Positions 8,167 through 14,784 of a stretch of DNA of 15,236 bases are shown here, one piece after another. Numbering within the stretch: the stretch's first letter is position 1; each line of letters begins with the position of its first letter. The stretch is from positions 1-15,236 of the forward strand of contig JAOAPG010000160.1 in assembly GCA_025462785.1 (NCBI GenBank), written 5' to 3'. Origin of the DNA: Acidobacteriaceae bacterium. Its GTDB lineage: Bacteria > Acidobacteriota > Terriglobia > Terriglobales > Acidobacteriaceae. The position numbers were made by a program, and so were the translations under genes. The notes under the pieces were generated by a model. That model was not told where the DNA came from, did not search any database, and saw only the letters and a program-made list of their open reading frames with translations.

Positions 8167-9705
8167 ATGGTCTTCCCTAACAGAACGTCGATGAGCAGAT
8201 TCCGGCTATTCGCTTCTTTCCCCGTACTTCTGGCGACGACCCTGGCTGCTGGCGTCGTGCTCTTCAATACCCATGGCGGTGGAAGAATGTTCGAAGAAGG
8301 GGATACCTGGTGGCATGTCTCCACAGGAGAGCAGATCCTCGCTACCGGAGGCTTTCCGCATGCTGATCCGTATTCTTTCTCGGCACCGGGGGTCCCGTGG
8401 CTAGCCTACGAATGGCTGGGGGAAGTCGCCATGGCTGAGGCTGAGCACTTCGGGTCGCTAAGAGGCTTAGCTATTTTGCTGGCGCTCAACTCGGTGACTT
8501 TGGTTCTGCTGACTTACATTTATGCATGGCTACGCACGAGAAACGTGCTGGCGGCGGCGGCGGCGGTAGCTCTGCTTCTGCCGTTTGAACAACTCGCGTT
8601 CACCCTGCGGCCGCAAATGTTCGGATACGTTTTCATCGTGGTTACACTAGTCGTTCTGGAGCTCTACAAACAACGCGAATCAAGGCTGATATGGAGTCTG
8701 CCGGGAATTTTCGCGCTCTGGGTAAATACACATGGCAGCTTTATTGTGGGACTGGCAATCGTCTTCTGGTATGGGTTCAGTGGGCTCTTCGGCTTTAGGG
8801 CCGGGGCTGTCATTGCCAGCAAGTGGACAAGTTCTGGCCGTGTTCGACTTCTAACAGTGATGCTTCTTTGCTCGATCGCCCTCTTTGTCACGCCCTATGG
8901 AGGACGTCTTGCCGCTTACCCGCTGGAGTTGTTTTCCATGCAGCCGCTGAATACACTCTTCATCCCAGAATGGCAGCCTCTTGAACTGCAAGCGCCCTTG
9001 GGACGTGCTTTCCTGCTCCTGCTGTTGGGCTGGTTGCTTGCTCAAATTCTTGTCCCTGTGAAGTACGAATTAGAAGTGCTTGTGCCAATATTGTTTGCTG
9101 CTTACTTAACCTGCATGCATCGACGTTTTCTACCGATTTTCTTAGTGATACTCACTCCTGTGATTGCCACTTACCTAGCCCGTTTGCTGCCAACCTATGA
9201 GGAGTCGAAAGAGCGCTACGCGATGAACATTGTGCTCATGGCTGTGACGCTGTTCTTTGTAATCGGATTAATTCCGACGACTGCGCGCCTGGAAAAGGAG
9301 ATGGAGAGGGAACTTCCAGTTGGTGCGGTAACTTACTTAAGAGATCATCCGATGCCTACGAGAATGTTCAACGACGACCACTGGGGCGGGTTCCTCATCT
9401 GGTCTTTGGGCTCGCGTCACAAAGTGTTTATTGATGGGAGACTTGATATCTATGAGTATTCGGGTGTGCTTGAGGATTACATCCGAATAGTAGCGGACCC
9501 TAAATATGCGAAAGAGGTATTTCGGAAATATAAAATTGAGGCTTGCCTCGTGAATCGCGAGGGGCAGTCTGATCTGGTTTCAACGATCTCCCATGACCCT
9601 GCCTGGAAGACTGCATACTCGGACGCCCAGAGCGTAATTTTTCTCCGAGACCTGAAGCCCCAGGAACAACCCGAGATTACGCAGCTCGGCGTGTCAGGGC
9701 GATGA
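8167..9705 (+). CDS. Polytopic membrane protein, paralogue of the one at 2469
   Basis: A 512-aa protein with about ten membrane segments and a soluble C-terminal region (about 375-512). Its landmarks line up in order with the protein at 2469-4115: DTWWH (46-50), PWLAYEWLGE (77-86), ALWVNTHGSF (183-192), TPYGGRL (242-248), RRF (319-321) and FIDGRLDIYEYSGVL (421-435). The long N-terminal extension of the other copy is absent. The acidic first loop suggests a GT-C-type transferase, but I do not recognise a characterised family. ATG 8167 lacks a clear ribosome site, and ATG 8191 is a possible later start. A GCG repeat near 8551-8566 encodes an alanine run inside a helix. It is the last gene of the plus-strand cluster, and a probable terminator follows 74 nt downstream. 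Confidence 0.75.
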   Translation: MVFPNRTSMSRFRLFASFPVLLATTLAAGVVLFNTHGGGRMFEEGDTWWHVSTGEQILATGGFPHADPYSFSAPGVPWLAYEWLGEVAMAEAEHFGSLRGLAILLALNSVTLVLLTYIYAWLRTRNVLAAAAAVALLLPFEQLAFTLRPQMFGYVFIVVTLVVLELYKQRESRLIWSLPGIFALWVNTHGSFIVGLAIVFWYGFSGLFGFRAGAVIASKWTSSGRVRLLTVMLLCSIALFVTPYGGRLAAYPLELFSMQPLNTLFIPEWQPLELQAPLGRAFLLLLLGWLLAQILVPVKYELEVLVPILFAAYLTCMHRRFLPIFLVILTPVIATYLARLLPTYEESKERYAMNIVLMAVTLFFVIGLIPTTARLEKEMERELPVGAVTYLRDHPMPTRMFNDDHWGGFLIWSLGSRHKVFIDGRLDIYEYSGVLEDYIRIVADPKYAKEVFRKYKIEACLVNREGQSDLVSTISHDPAWKTAYSDAQSVIFLRDLKPQEQPEITQLGVSGR

Positions 9706-9779
9706 CTGGCCCTTTTGTGCCATTTGTGCGCCGCGCATTCTCGTGTCTGGATGGTCTGCTGCTATTGCTCCCAGCGAAG

Positions 9780-9807
9780 ATCCCGTCTTCTACCGGGATT
9801 TATTTTC
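9780..9807 (+). terminator. Probable intrinsic terminator of the membrane-protein cluster
   Basis: ATCCCG (9780-9785) pairs with CGGGAT (9794-9799) across an 8-nt loop, followed by TTATTTT. The stem is short but the position is apt: it lies between two convergent genes. The 153-nt gap it sits in shows nothing else. Confidence 0.5.
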
Positions 9808-9858
9808 TGGAGCAGCGCGGTATGGTTTAAAAGTGGTATTGGACGCGCCGCCACAGCT

Positions 9859-11061
9859 TTACCGCTCAGCAGGTTGCCGCACCGCGAGTTTTACCACACT
9901 AGAAAAGAGCATCACAACCGGCACGCACATGGCAGCATATATCTGTTGAATTATGAGCATATGATGAATGGGTGGAAGAAAGAGGACAATCAAAATTGTG
10001 CTAAGAGTCGGGTTGCTTAACAAGGTCTTGCGCTTCGCCAGCTCGCCGCACACGATGGCTATCGGAAGCAGGAGTAAAGAAAGATCGTAGACGAACGAGT
10101 GGTATCCGGTGAGTAGTGCGGCAATCACAGCGGCGGAAAAACCGAGTTCGACTTCGTTGTCTTTCCAGATTTTTGCAGTTACCCACAACAGAAACACAGA
10201 CAGTGCTGCAACAATTGCTCCAGAGACCGCAACTGGGAGCCTGCCACGTGTGATCAAGTAGACCAGTCCGCGAATGTTCGCCGCATATTCAGGTTGGAAA
10301 CCCATCAGCATGCGGTATTTGCTATTCAGAAACATTGAGGGGTAAGTGGCAAGTACGCCTGGGCCCGACACCAGCACCGAGATGGTGACCAAGAGAAGAG
10401 CAATCCCTGCAAAACCCAACAGAAATGAACCTCGCCGTCGGAAGGCAAAGATGATCGCAAAAGGGAGTACGAGATGAAATTTGAAGAGACCGCAAGCGAG
10501 CAGGCCTCCGGCTCCGAGCTCACGCCCTCGCTTGAGAGCGAGGAAAACGAGAGTGTAGATCATCAGCATTAATACGGAGTCCTGGCCGATCAAAAAGCAG
10601 TTCATGGTAGGAGCGAAGGTCAGGAAGACGACCAGGAGCAATCCGAAATCGACAGGGATACCGCGCGTGTACTGGGACATCGCATCGAGGACATTGGTGT
10701 TGCTTTGAATTAGTCGGGCAGCACCGGCCAAGACGGCAAGGCTAAATATGAGCCAGGCCGCGTATGCGGCTCGGTAACTTAGATATGTGAAGGGCACAAA
10801 GAGAAGTGCCTCGAATGGAGGTCGAAGATAGAACGCATGTACCGGGGCGACCTGTAACTGGAATTCAGCCTGGACGCTCAGATCAGATAGGCTCTCTCCG
10901 ACTCCGTGCCGAACCATCTGGCCTGCAGCATAGAACTCAGAAAAGTCGACGAGCTTGCTGGTGTCTTCCCGATTTCTGGGAAAACTGAACAATGCATAAC
11001 CTATGCCCAGGGATACGATAAGAACTACCGCCGTGTATCGTATCACCCGCTCAGGCTTCAC
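9859..11061 (-). CDS. GT87/DUF2029-type membrane mannosyltransferase-like protein
   Basis: A 400-aa protein with roughly ten to eleven membrane segments. The order of motifs fits the GT87 (DUF2029, PimE-like) GT-C family: DFSEFYAAG (39-47) with an acidic residue in the first periplasmic loop, YLRPPFEALLF (78-88), LIGQDSVLML (157-166), GLFKFHLVLP (191-200), and YHSFVYDLSLLLLP in a late helix. Family members transfer mannose or another sugar from polyprenyl-phosphate donors to lipids or glycans. The substrate here is unknown. The start is GTG 11061; GTG 11046 is an alternative. There is no Shine-Dalgarno, and an extended -10 promoter lies only about 10 nt upstream, so the message may be nearly leaderless. 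It is transcribed against the plus-strand cluster and away from the pilin operon, so it is an independent unit although its function may be related. Confidence 0.82.
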   Translation of the reverse strand: MKPERVIRYTAVVLIVSLGIGYALFSFPRNREDTSKLVDFSEFYAAGQMVRHGVGESLSDLSVQAEFQLQVAPVHAFYLRPPFEALLFVPFTYLSYRAAYAAWLIFSLAVLAGAARLIQSNTNVLDAMSQYTRGIPVDFGLLLVVFLTFAPTMNCFLIGQDSVLMLMIYTLVFLALKRGRELGAGGLLACGLFKFHLVLPFAIIFAFRRRGSFLLGFAGIALLLVTISVLVSGPGVLATYPSMFLNSKYRMLMGFQPEYAANIRGLVYLITRGRLPVAVSGAIVAALSVFLLWVTAKIWKDNEVELGFSAAVIAALLTGYHSFVYDLSLLLLPIAIVCGELAKRKTLLSNPTLSTILIVLFLPPIHHMLIIQQIYAAMCVPVVMLFSSVVKLAVRQPAER

Positions 11062-11070
11062 TGGGCGCGA

Positions 11071-11079
11071 ATTATACCA
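11071..11079 (-). promoter_or_regulatory. Extended -10 promoter (TGGTATAAT)
   Basis: On the minus strand this reads TGG-TATAAT, a perfect extended -10 element. No -35 with normal spacing is evident (TTGCCT lies 14 nt upstream), which is acceptable for extended -10 promoters. Initiation would fall near 11064, about 3 nt before GTG 11061. Confidence 0.6.
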
Positions 11080-11382
11080 CCTGATCTTCCAGGCAACCGG
11101 AGAGTCGTTGCAAAACAGATTCGATCCCCACGAGGCGGATTGGATTCGAGGACATTCTCGTAGAGGAACTATCGCGTGAGCGCCGCAACGCCGCCCTTCC
11201 AGCTGTAAACAAATGTATTCGCAGCGTGACTACGGCAGGTATCAGGAGAAGTCCTGCAGCGGCTTTAGCCAGGATAGTCCTGGCACTGTGCGATGCGGGA
11301 GCTCCGCCGTTTCTGGCTGTAAGCCACTCTGTAGCAATGCGAAGCGTAGCCAGCTCGAAGCGCTGGTAGCGGATTCCCGCTT
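11080..11382. other. Regulatory region upstream of the pilin promoter
   Basis: No convincing gene lies in this stretch between the divergent GT87-like gene and the pilin promoter; the open frame from 11213 lacks a ribosome site and protein character. It is rich in short perfect inverted repeats: CAGGA-N4-TCCTG (11243-11256), CCAGGA-N3-TCCTGG (11269-11283), TGGCT-N3-AGCCA (11314-11326) and CCAGC-N7-GCTGG (11350-11366). It also has a GTAGC...GAAGC direct repeat at 11331-11361. Confidence 0.5.
11243..11283. promoter_or_regulatory. Putative activator enhancer sites (paired inverted repeats)
   Basis: Two related dyads, CAGGA-N4-TCCTG (11243-11256) and CCAGGA-N3-TCCTGG (11269-11283), have centres about 26-27 nt apart. 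They lie roughly 100-140 nt upstream of the -24 element at 11383. This is the expected position and geometry for upstream activator sequences bound by a Fis-type helix-turn-helix of a sigma-54 activator. Confidence 0.5.
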
Positions 11383-11397
11383 TGGCACCCTACATGC
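11383..11397 (+). promoter_or_regulatory. Sigma-54 (-24/-12) promoter of the pilin operon
   Basis: TGGCAC-CCTAC-ATGC has a perfect -24 block and correct spacing, and a -12 block with one mismatch (ATGC for TTGC). Initiation would be near 11409, leaving a leader of about 70 nt before the first pilin. The element is not copied in front of the second pilin, so both pilins probably share it. Confidence 0.75.
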
Positions 11398-11477
11398 CTT
11401 TAGTAAGCGCGTGAGTTACCTGCCCATCGCTCTCCCAGGGCTTGGGACCGCTAAAAACTAAACTTAGGAGAATACAC

Positions 11478-11666
11478 ATGAAGAATCTAATTCTGAAGTC
11501 TCTGAACCGCCTGCACCAGGACGAAGCCGGTCAGGGTCTCGTGGAATACCTGCTGATCCTGGCACTGGTTGCGTTCGCCGCGGTGGCGGGAATGAATAAC
11601 CTGGCAACTGGTCTGAACAGTGCTTTCACCCGTATCAGCACCATACTCGGCGGGTACATCAGCTAG
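11478..11666 (+). CDS. flp: Flp-type pilin, first copy
   Basis: A 62-aa class IVb (Flp) prepilin, the structural subunit of the Tad pilus. The start is ATG 11478, preceded by AGGAG 8 nt upstream; an earlier in-frame ATG at 11442 only adds leader sequence. The cytoplasmic leader (1-18) ends in DEAG, and cleavage after G18 gives QGLVEY, with Glu at +5 and Tyr at +6 as in the Flp family. The mature 44-residue pilin is a hydrophobic helix (about 21-38) followed by a short tail ending GGYIS. It is first in the operon, behind the sigma-54 promoter at 11383, and should be processed by the peptidase encoded at 12017. The protein is 56/62 identical to the next gene product. Confidence 0.95.
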   Translation: MKNLILKSLNRLHQDEAGQGLVEYLLILALVAFAAVAGMNNLATGLNSAFTRISTILGGYIS

Positions 11667-11766
11667 GACAGCCTGCGATCTAGCGCGCGCGTTTAGTGGC
11701 GCGTGAGTTATACCGACGGCCCTCCCCCGCTCTGTGCACTGCTAAAGACTAAACTGGAGAATATGC

Positions 11767-11955
11767 ATGACGAATCTAACTCTGAAATCACTGAGCCGCT
11801 TGCACAAGGACGAAGCGGGTCAGGGTCTCGTGGAATACTTGCTGATCCTGGCGCTTGTTGCGTTCGCTGCGGTGGCGGGAATGAATAACTTAGCAACTGG
11901 TCTGAACAGCGCTTTCACCCAGATCAGCAACATACTCGGCGGGTACATCAGCTAG
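11767..11955 (+). CDS. flp: Flp-type pilin, second copy
   Basis: A 62-aa Flp prepilin with the same G18|QGLVEY processing site and hydrophobic helix as the first copy. The start ATG 11767 follows GGAGAATATGC. Six residues differ from the first copy: T2, T5, S10 and K14 in the leader that is cut off, and Q52 and N55 in the mature part. The two mature pilins therefore differ at only two positions, both in the C-terminal tail. It probably shares the upstream sigma-54 promoter, since no -24/-12 element precedes it. Whether both are built into one fibre or one is a minor subunit cannot be told from the sequence. Confidence 0.95.
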   Translation: MTNLTLKSLSRLHKDEAGQGLVEYLLILALVAFAAVAGMNNLATGLNSAFTQISNILGGYIS

Positions 11956-11970
11956 GGCAGTCTCACTACT

Positions 11971-11991
11971 CCGCGGCTCCCCCAGCCGCGG
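11971..11991 (+). other. GC-rich hairpin between pilins and peptidase gene
   Basis: CCGCGGCT and AGCCGCGG form a perfect 8-bp stem around a CCCCC loop. No T-tract follows, so it is not a standard intrinsic terminator. It lies 16 nt after the second pilin stop and could stabilise a pilin-only transcript or slow read-through. Confidence 0.6.
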
Positions 11992-12016
11992 CATTCACAA
12001 AATCAGAAAAGAGAAG

Positions 12017-12544
12017 ATGGAAAATTTGCCTTTAATCGGAGGCGTGTTGGTGGCTTGCTTGGGGGCAGTTACTGATATTCGCAGTGCGCGAATCCCAAAT
12101 CGCCTAACCTACGGCGCGCTCGTGGCAGCGCTGGTCTTGCGGACAGCGGTTCTAGGTTTGTCCGGATTGAAAAGCGGTGCGGCTGGCATGCTCGTGGCGG
12201 GTGGATTGTTTTGCATCCTGTTCCTGTTAGGAGCCATGGGCGGCGGAGATGTGAAGCTGATGGCCGCGGTTGGAGCGTGGGTGGGAAGCACGCACGTGAT
12301 GACATTAATCCTCGCGGCTGCATTAGCAGGCGGAGTCCTCGCAATCGCACATATGATCTTTCGTCAAATGGTGGGCCAGACACTTCGGAATACAGTGCAA
12401 CTAATCTGCTACCGCTTTGCCTCCGGACTGCGTCCCCATCCTGTTTTCAATATTCAATCGCCAGGCTCAACGCGAGTGCCGTATGGCATTGCGATCGCGG
12501 TGGGAGCTGTATTTTGCGCCGGCAATGCACTTTGGTGGAGGTGA
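12017..12544 (+). CDS. cpaA: Prepilin peptidase of the Tad system (CpaA/TadV)
   Basis: A 175-aa polytopic A24-type aspartic prepilin peptidase in the inner membrane, of usual CpaA length and without the N-methyltransferase domain of PilD. Both catalytic aspartates are visible: D20 in TDIRSARIPN and D78 in GGGDVKLM, the GxGD motif. It should remove the leader after Gly from the two Flp prepilins and the TadE-like protein. ATG 12017 is preceded by AAAAGAGAAG, a close and modest ribosome site. It follows the pilins after a 61-nt gap containing the hairpin, and its last codons contain the GGAGG that probably serves cpaB. Confidence 0.92.
   Translation: MENLPLIGGVLVACLGAVTDIRSARIPNRLTYGALVAALVLRTAVLGLSGLKSGAAGMLVAGGLFCILFLLGAMGGGDVKLMAAVGAWVGSTHVMTLILAAALAGGVLAIAHMIFRQMVGQTLRNTVQLICYRFASGLRPHPVFNIQSPGSTRVPYGIAIAVGAVFCAGNALWWR
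12537..12544 (+). promoter_or_regulatory. Strong Shine-Dalgarno GGAGGTGA at the end of cpaA
   Basis: GGAGGTGA lies across the last codons and stop of cpaA. It is ideally spaced (6 nt after GGAGG) for a start at 12548, where the codon is ACG, and 24 nt from the first ATG of cpaB at 12566. Confidence 0.55.
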
Positions 12545-12565
12545 TTTACGAACGCGAAACGTATC

Positions 12566-13387
12566 ATGCTCGCATTTACGATGGCGGTCATACTGGCCGG
12601 GGGCTTTACTTACCTGGTGTTCCGGCGCTTGCGTGCGGGTATGTCTCAACGGCCACAAAACCAGATTGTGGCTGCGGCCGAGGAGCTTCCGGCAGGCGTA
12701 GCTCTCTCGGAGAAAAACATTACATTGATCGACTGGCCCAGCGACGTACCCTTGGCCGGGTCGTTTGCGAAAAAAGACGCGGTCCTGGGACATCCTTTGA
12801 TGCATTCGATGGGAGCGAAGGAGCCGATTCTGCAGAGAGATTTGGGGCTGGAGGGCTCCGGCATTGGCCTGGCAACGAAGATTCCGCCGGGGATGCGGGC
12901 GACGGCGATACGCTCCAATGAAATCGTGGGCGTGGCGGGATTTTTGTATCCCGGCTCTCACGTCGACGTACTGGCGACCATCAACATGCCTGGTAACGCG
13001 GGAAACCTCACCCAGACGGTATTGCAAGACGTCGAGGTTTTGACCGCGGGACAGACAATTGAACCAGATCCGCAGGGGAAGCCCCAGCAGGTCGACGTAG
13101 TGACGCTTCTGTTGACCCCCGAGGACTCGCAAAGGCTGCAATTGGCCAGCACCCAGGGCGCGATCCAGTTTGTGTTGCGAAATGGTACCGATAAGAAGAA
13201 TGTGGACTTACATCCAGCGCGCCTTGACCAATTGGTGGCCATGGCCAAGCCGCCGGCTCCTCCAGTCAAAACTGGCAAACGAATCCCCGTGACGGCCCAG
13301 CCCACCTATGTTCTTGAGGTAATTCAAGGTACACAGAAAACCGTTCATAAATTTGACGCAGCCAAGAACGAACAAGGGGCGAAATGA
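12566..13387 (+). CDS. cpaB: Tad pilus assembly protein CpaB/RcpC
   Basis: From ATG 12566 this is a 273-aa protein with an N-terminal membrane anchor (about 1-18), then a periplasmic region with a SAF-like domain (about 32-95) and the conserved RcpC/CpaB body. The body includes IPPGMRATAI (112-121) and GFLYPGSHVDVLATI (129-143). CpaB proteins sit in the periplasm and support the secretin channel, possibly binding peptidoglycan. ATG 12566 has no ribosome site. The reading frame is open upstream only to the cpaA stop, and an ACG at 12548 with a perfectly placed Shine-Dalgarno would add MNAKRI, giving the basic N-terminus expected before the anchor. I keep the ATG coordinate as the conservative call but suspect the ACG. 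The stop overlaps the start of cpaC (ATGA), so translation is coupled. Confidence 0.9.
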   Translation: MLAFTMAVILAGGFTYLVFRRLRAGMSQRPQNQIVAAAEELPAGVALSEKNITLIDWPSDVPLAGSFAKKDAVLGHPLMHSMGAKEPILQRDLGLEGSGIGLATKIPPGMRATAIRSNEIVGVAGFLYPGSHVDVLATINMPGNAGNLTQTVLQDVEVLTAGQTIEPDPQGKPQQVDVVTLLLTPEDSQRLQLASTQGAIQFVLRNGTDKKNVDLHPARLDQLVAMAKPPAPPVKTGKRIPVTAQPTYVLEVIQGTQKTVHKFDAAKNEQGAK

Positions 13388-14784
13388 TCAACTCGGTTAG
13401 GGGAATCACATGGTTGCTTCTTGCGTTGAGCACGCTGGTCGCGTCGGTTCAAGGCGTGGCACAGGTTCAGAAAGTCGAACCTGCGGAAGGTGAAACTTTG
13501 CACGTGCTGGTCGGCAAATCCGTGGTGATCAATGTTCAAACTCCGCTGACCCGGGTACTCTCAAGCAATCCCGTGGTGATTGAGACCCTGGCAACGTCTC
13601 CCACAGAGGTGGTGGTTGAAGGGAAAGCAGCGGGGGCCAGCAGCGTGATCCTTTGGGACCGCACGGGTCATGCTCAAGTTCTCGATGTCATTGTTGACGT
13701 CGACGTCAGTGCCTTGCGCAATGCGATCCAGCGCGCGTACCCGCATGAGCATCTGGACATTGAGGCGGATGGTGGACATCTGGTGCTGACCGGCACTGCT
13801 TCAGATGCTCACATTGTCGAAGATCTAAGCAAGATGGCAGGGGTCTATTCCAAAGACGTAGTCAACTCTGTCAAGGTACCATTTGTCCACGAACGGCAGG
13901 TGCTGCTTGAGGTGAGGTTTGCGGAGGTGGACCGAACGGCACTCGCTCAGTTCGGGTTTAATCTCTTTTCCACGGGTGCGACAAACACCATTGGCACCAC
14001 CACCACAGGGCAATTCGGAAGCTTCGGGCAACAGAAGATCACCGATGTCACAGGTCTTGGCTCGCAACACGTCCCCTTCACCTCCGAGCAGGACATCAGC
14101 CAGGTGCTCAATCTCTTTCTGTTCCGGCCGGATATCCATCTGGGAGCGGTGATCCAGGCATTGCAGGAGCGGAATGTGCTCCAGATTCTGGCGGAGCCCA
14201 ACTTGATGGCGATCAACGGGCAGAAAGCCACCTTCCTGGCGGGTGGTGAATTCCCCTTCCCTATCGTCCAGCCCAGTCAGGGTTTCACCTCGATCACTAT
14301 TCAGTTCAAGCCCTTCGGTGTGAAACTGGACTTCACCGGTTACGTCGGAGACGACAACACGCTGCGACTTCACGTTGCGCCGGAAGTGAGCGCGCTGGAC
14401 TTTACTAACGCTCTGGTTCTCTCCGGCTTTACAATTCCGGCAATCTCCACCCGGCGGGCCGAAACCGAGGTTGAACTCAAGAACGGGCAGTCGTTTGCGA
14501 TCGCTGGCCTTCTCGACCACCGGGCCACAACTCACCTCAGCAAGGTACCTGGTATTGGCGATATACCAATTTTGGGCCAGCTGTTCCGCTCGAAGTCGAT
14601 CAGCCAGAACAATAGCGAGTTGCTGGTGTTCGTGACTCCTCACATCATCGATCCGGTGCACGAAGAGACATCAGCACCCGCCGACCCGAAACTGGCAGTA
14701 CCGTTCCTCGATCTGAAGAAGTTTGATGGGCGGCTGCCCGGAAAGCAAGCTGGAGCCAAGACGCAAGACGTGGGAGCGAAATGA
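13384..14784 (+). CDS. cpaC: Tad outer-membrane secretin CpaC/RcpA
   Basis: A 466-aa secretin with a Sec-type signal peptide (about 1-26, ending VQGVAQ), an N-terminal pilus-secretin domain (about 30-105), a BON-like segment (about 110-165), and the C-terminal secretin barrel domain (about 175-430). Secretin landmarks include LLEVRFAEVDR, ILAEPNLMAINGQKATFLAGG, and VPGIGDIPILGQLF followed by NNSELLVFVTPHII. It forms the outer-membrane pore through which the Flp pilus leaves the cell. Its presence implies a diderm host. ATG 13384 overlaps the cpaB stop, with AAGGGG just upstream, and the stop overlaps the cpaE start. The length fits CpaC/RcpA proteins. The segment around residues 195-235 is Gly/Thr/Ser-rich and is probably a flexible loop. 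Confidence 0.95.
   Translation: MINSVRGITWLLLALSTLVASVQGVAQVQKVEPAEGETLHVLVGKSVVINVQTPLTRVLSSNPVVIETLATSPTEVVVEGKAAGASSVILWDRTGHAQVLDVIVDVDVSALRNAIQRAYPHEHLDIEADGGHLVLTGTASDAHIVEDLSKMAGVYSKDVVNSVKVPFVHERQVLLEVRFAEVDRTALAQFGFNLFSTGATNTIGTTTTGQFGSFGQQKITDVTGLGSQHVPFTSEQDISQVLNLFLFRPDIHLGAVIQALQERNVLQILAEPNLMAINGQKATFLAGGEFPFPIVQPSQGFTSITIQFKPFGVKLDFTGYVGDDNTLRLHVAPEVSALDFTNALVLSGFTIPAISTRRAETEVELKNGQSFAIAGLLDHRATTHLSKVPGIGDIPILGQLFRSKSISQNNSELLVFVTPHIIDPVHEETSAPADPKLAVPFLDLKKFDGRLPGKQAGAKTQDVGAK

Larger units (their letters stand above)
11399..11955 (+). repeat. Tandem duplication of leader plus pilin gene
   Basis: Two adjacent units, about 11399-11666 and 11692-11955, align along both the pilin coding region and its leader. 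Shared leader landmarks are TTTAGT, GCGTGAGTTA, and GCTAAA-ACTAAACT followed by GGAGAATA just before each ATG. The start codons are 289 nt apart. The middle of the leaders has diverged more than the ends. Confidence 0.85.

Noticed and set aside
8551..8566. GCG trinucleotide repeat as a possible phase-variation tract
   Set aside because: A triplet repeat cannot shift the frame, and here it only encodes an alanine run in a membrane helix.
9715..10020. Open frames on the plus strand after the last membrane-protein gene
   Set aside because: They cross the probable terminator and run antisense into the GT87-like gene, without ribosome sites or recognisable motifs.
11281..11296. TGGCAC...ATGC upstream of the pilins
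   Set aside because: The spacing is one base too long; it also overlaps the second inverted repeat, and the element at 11383 has correct spacing.
13825..14661. 278-codon minus-strand open frame
   Set aside because: It lies wholly antisense within the secretin gene, whose product is clearly recognisable; no ribosome site or domain was seen.
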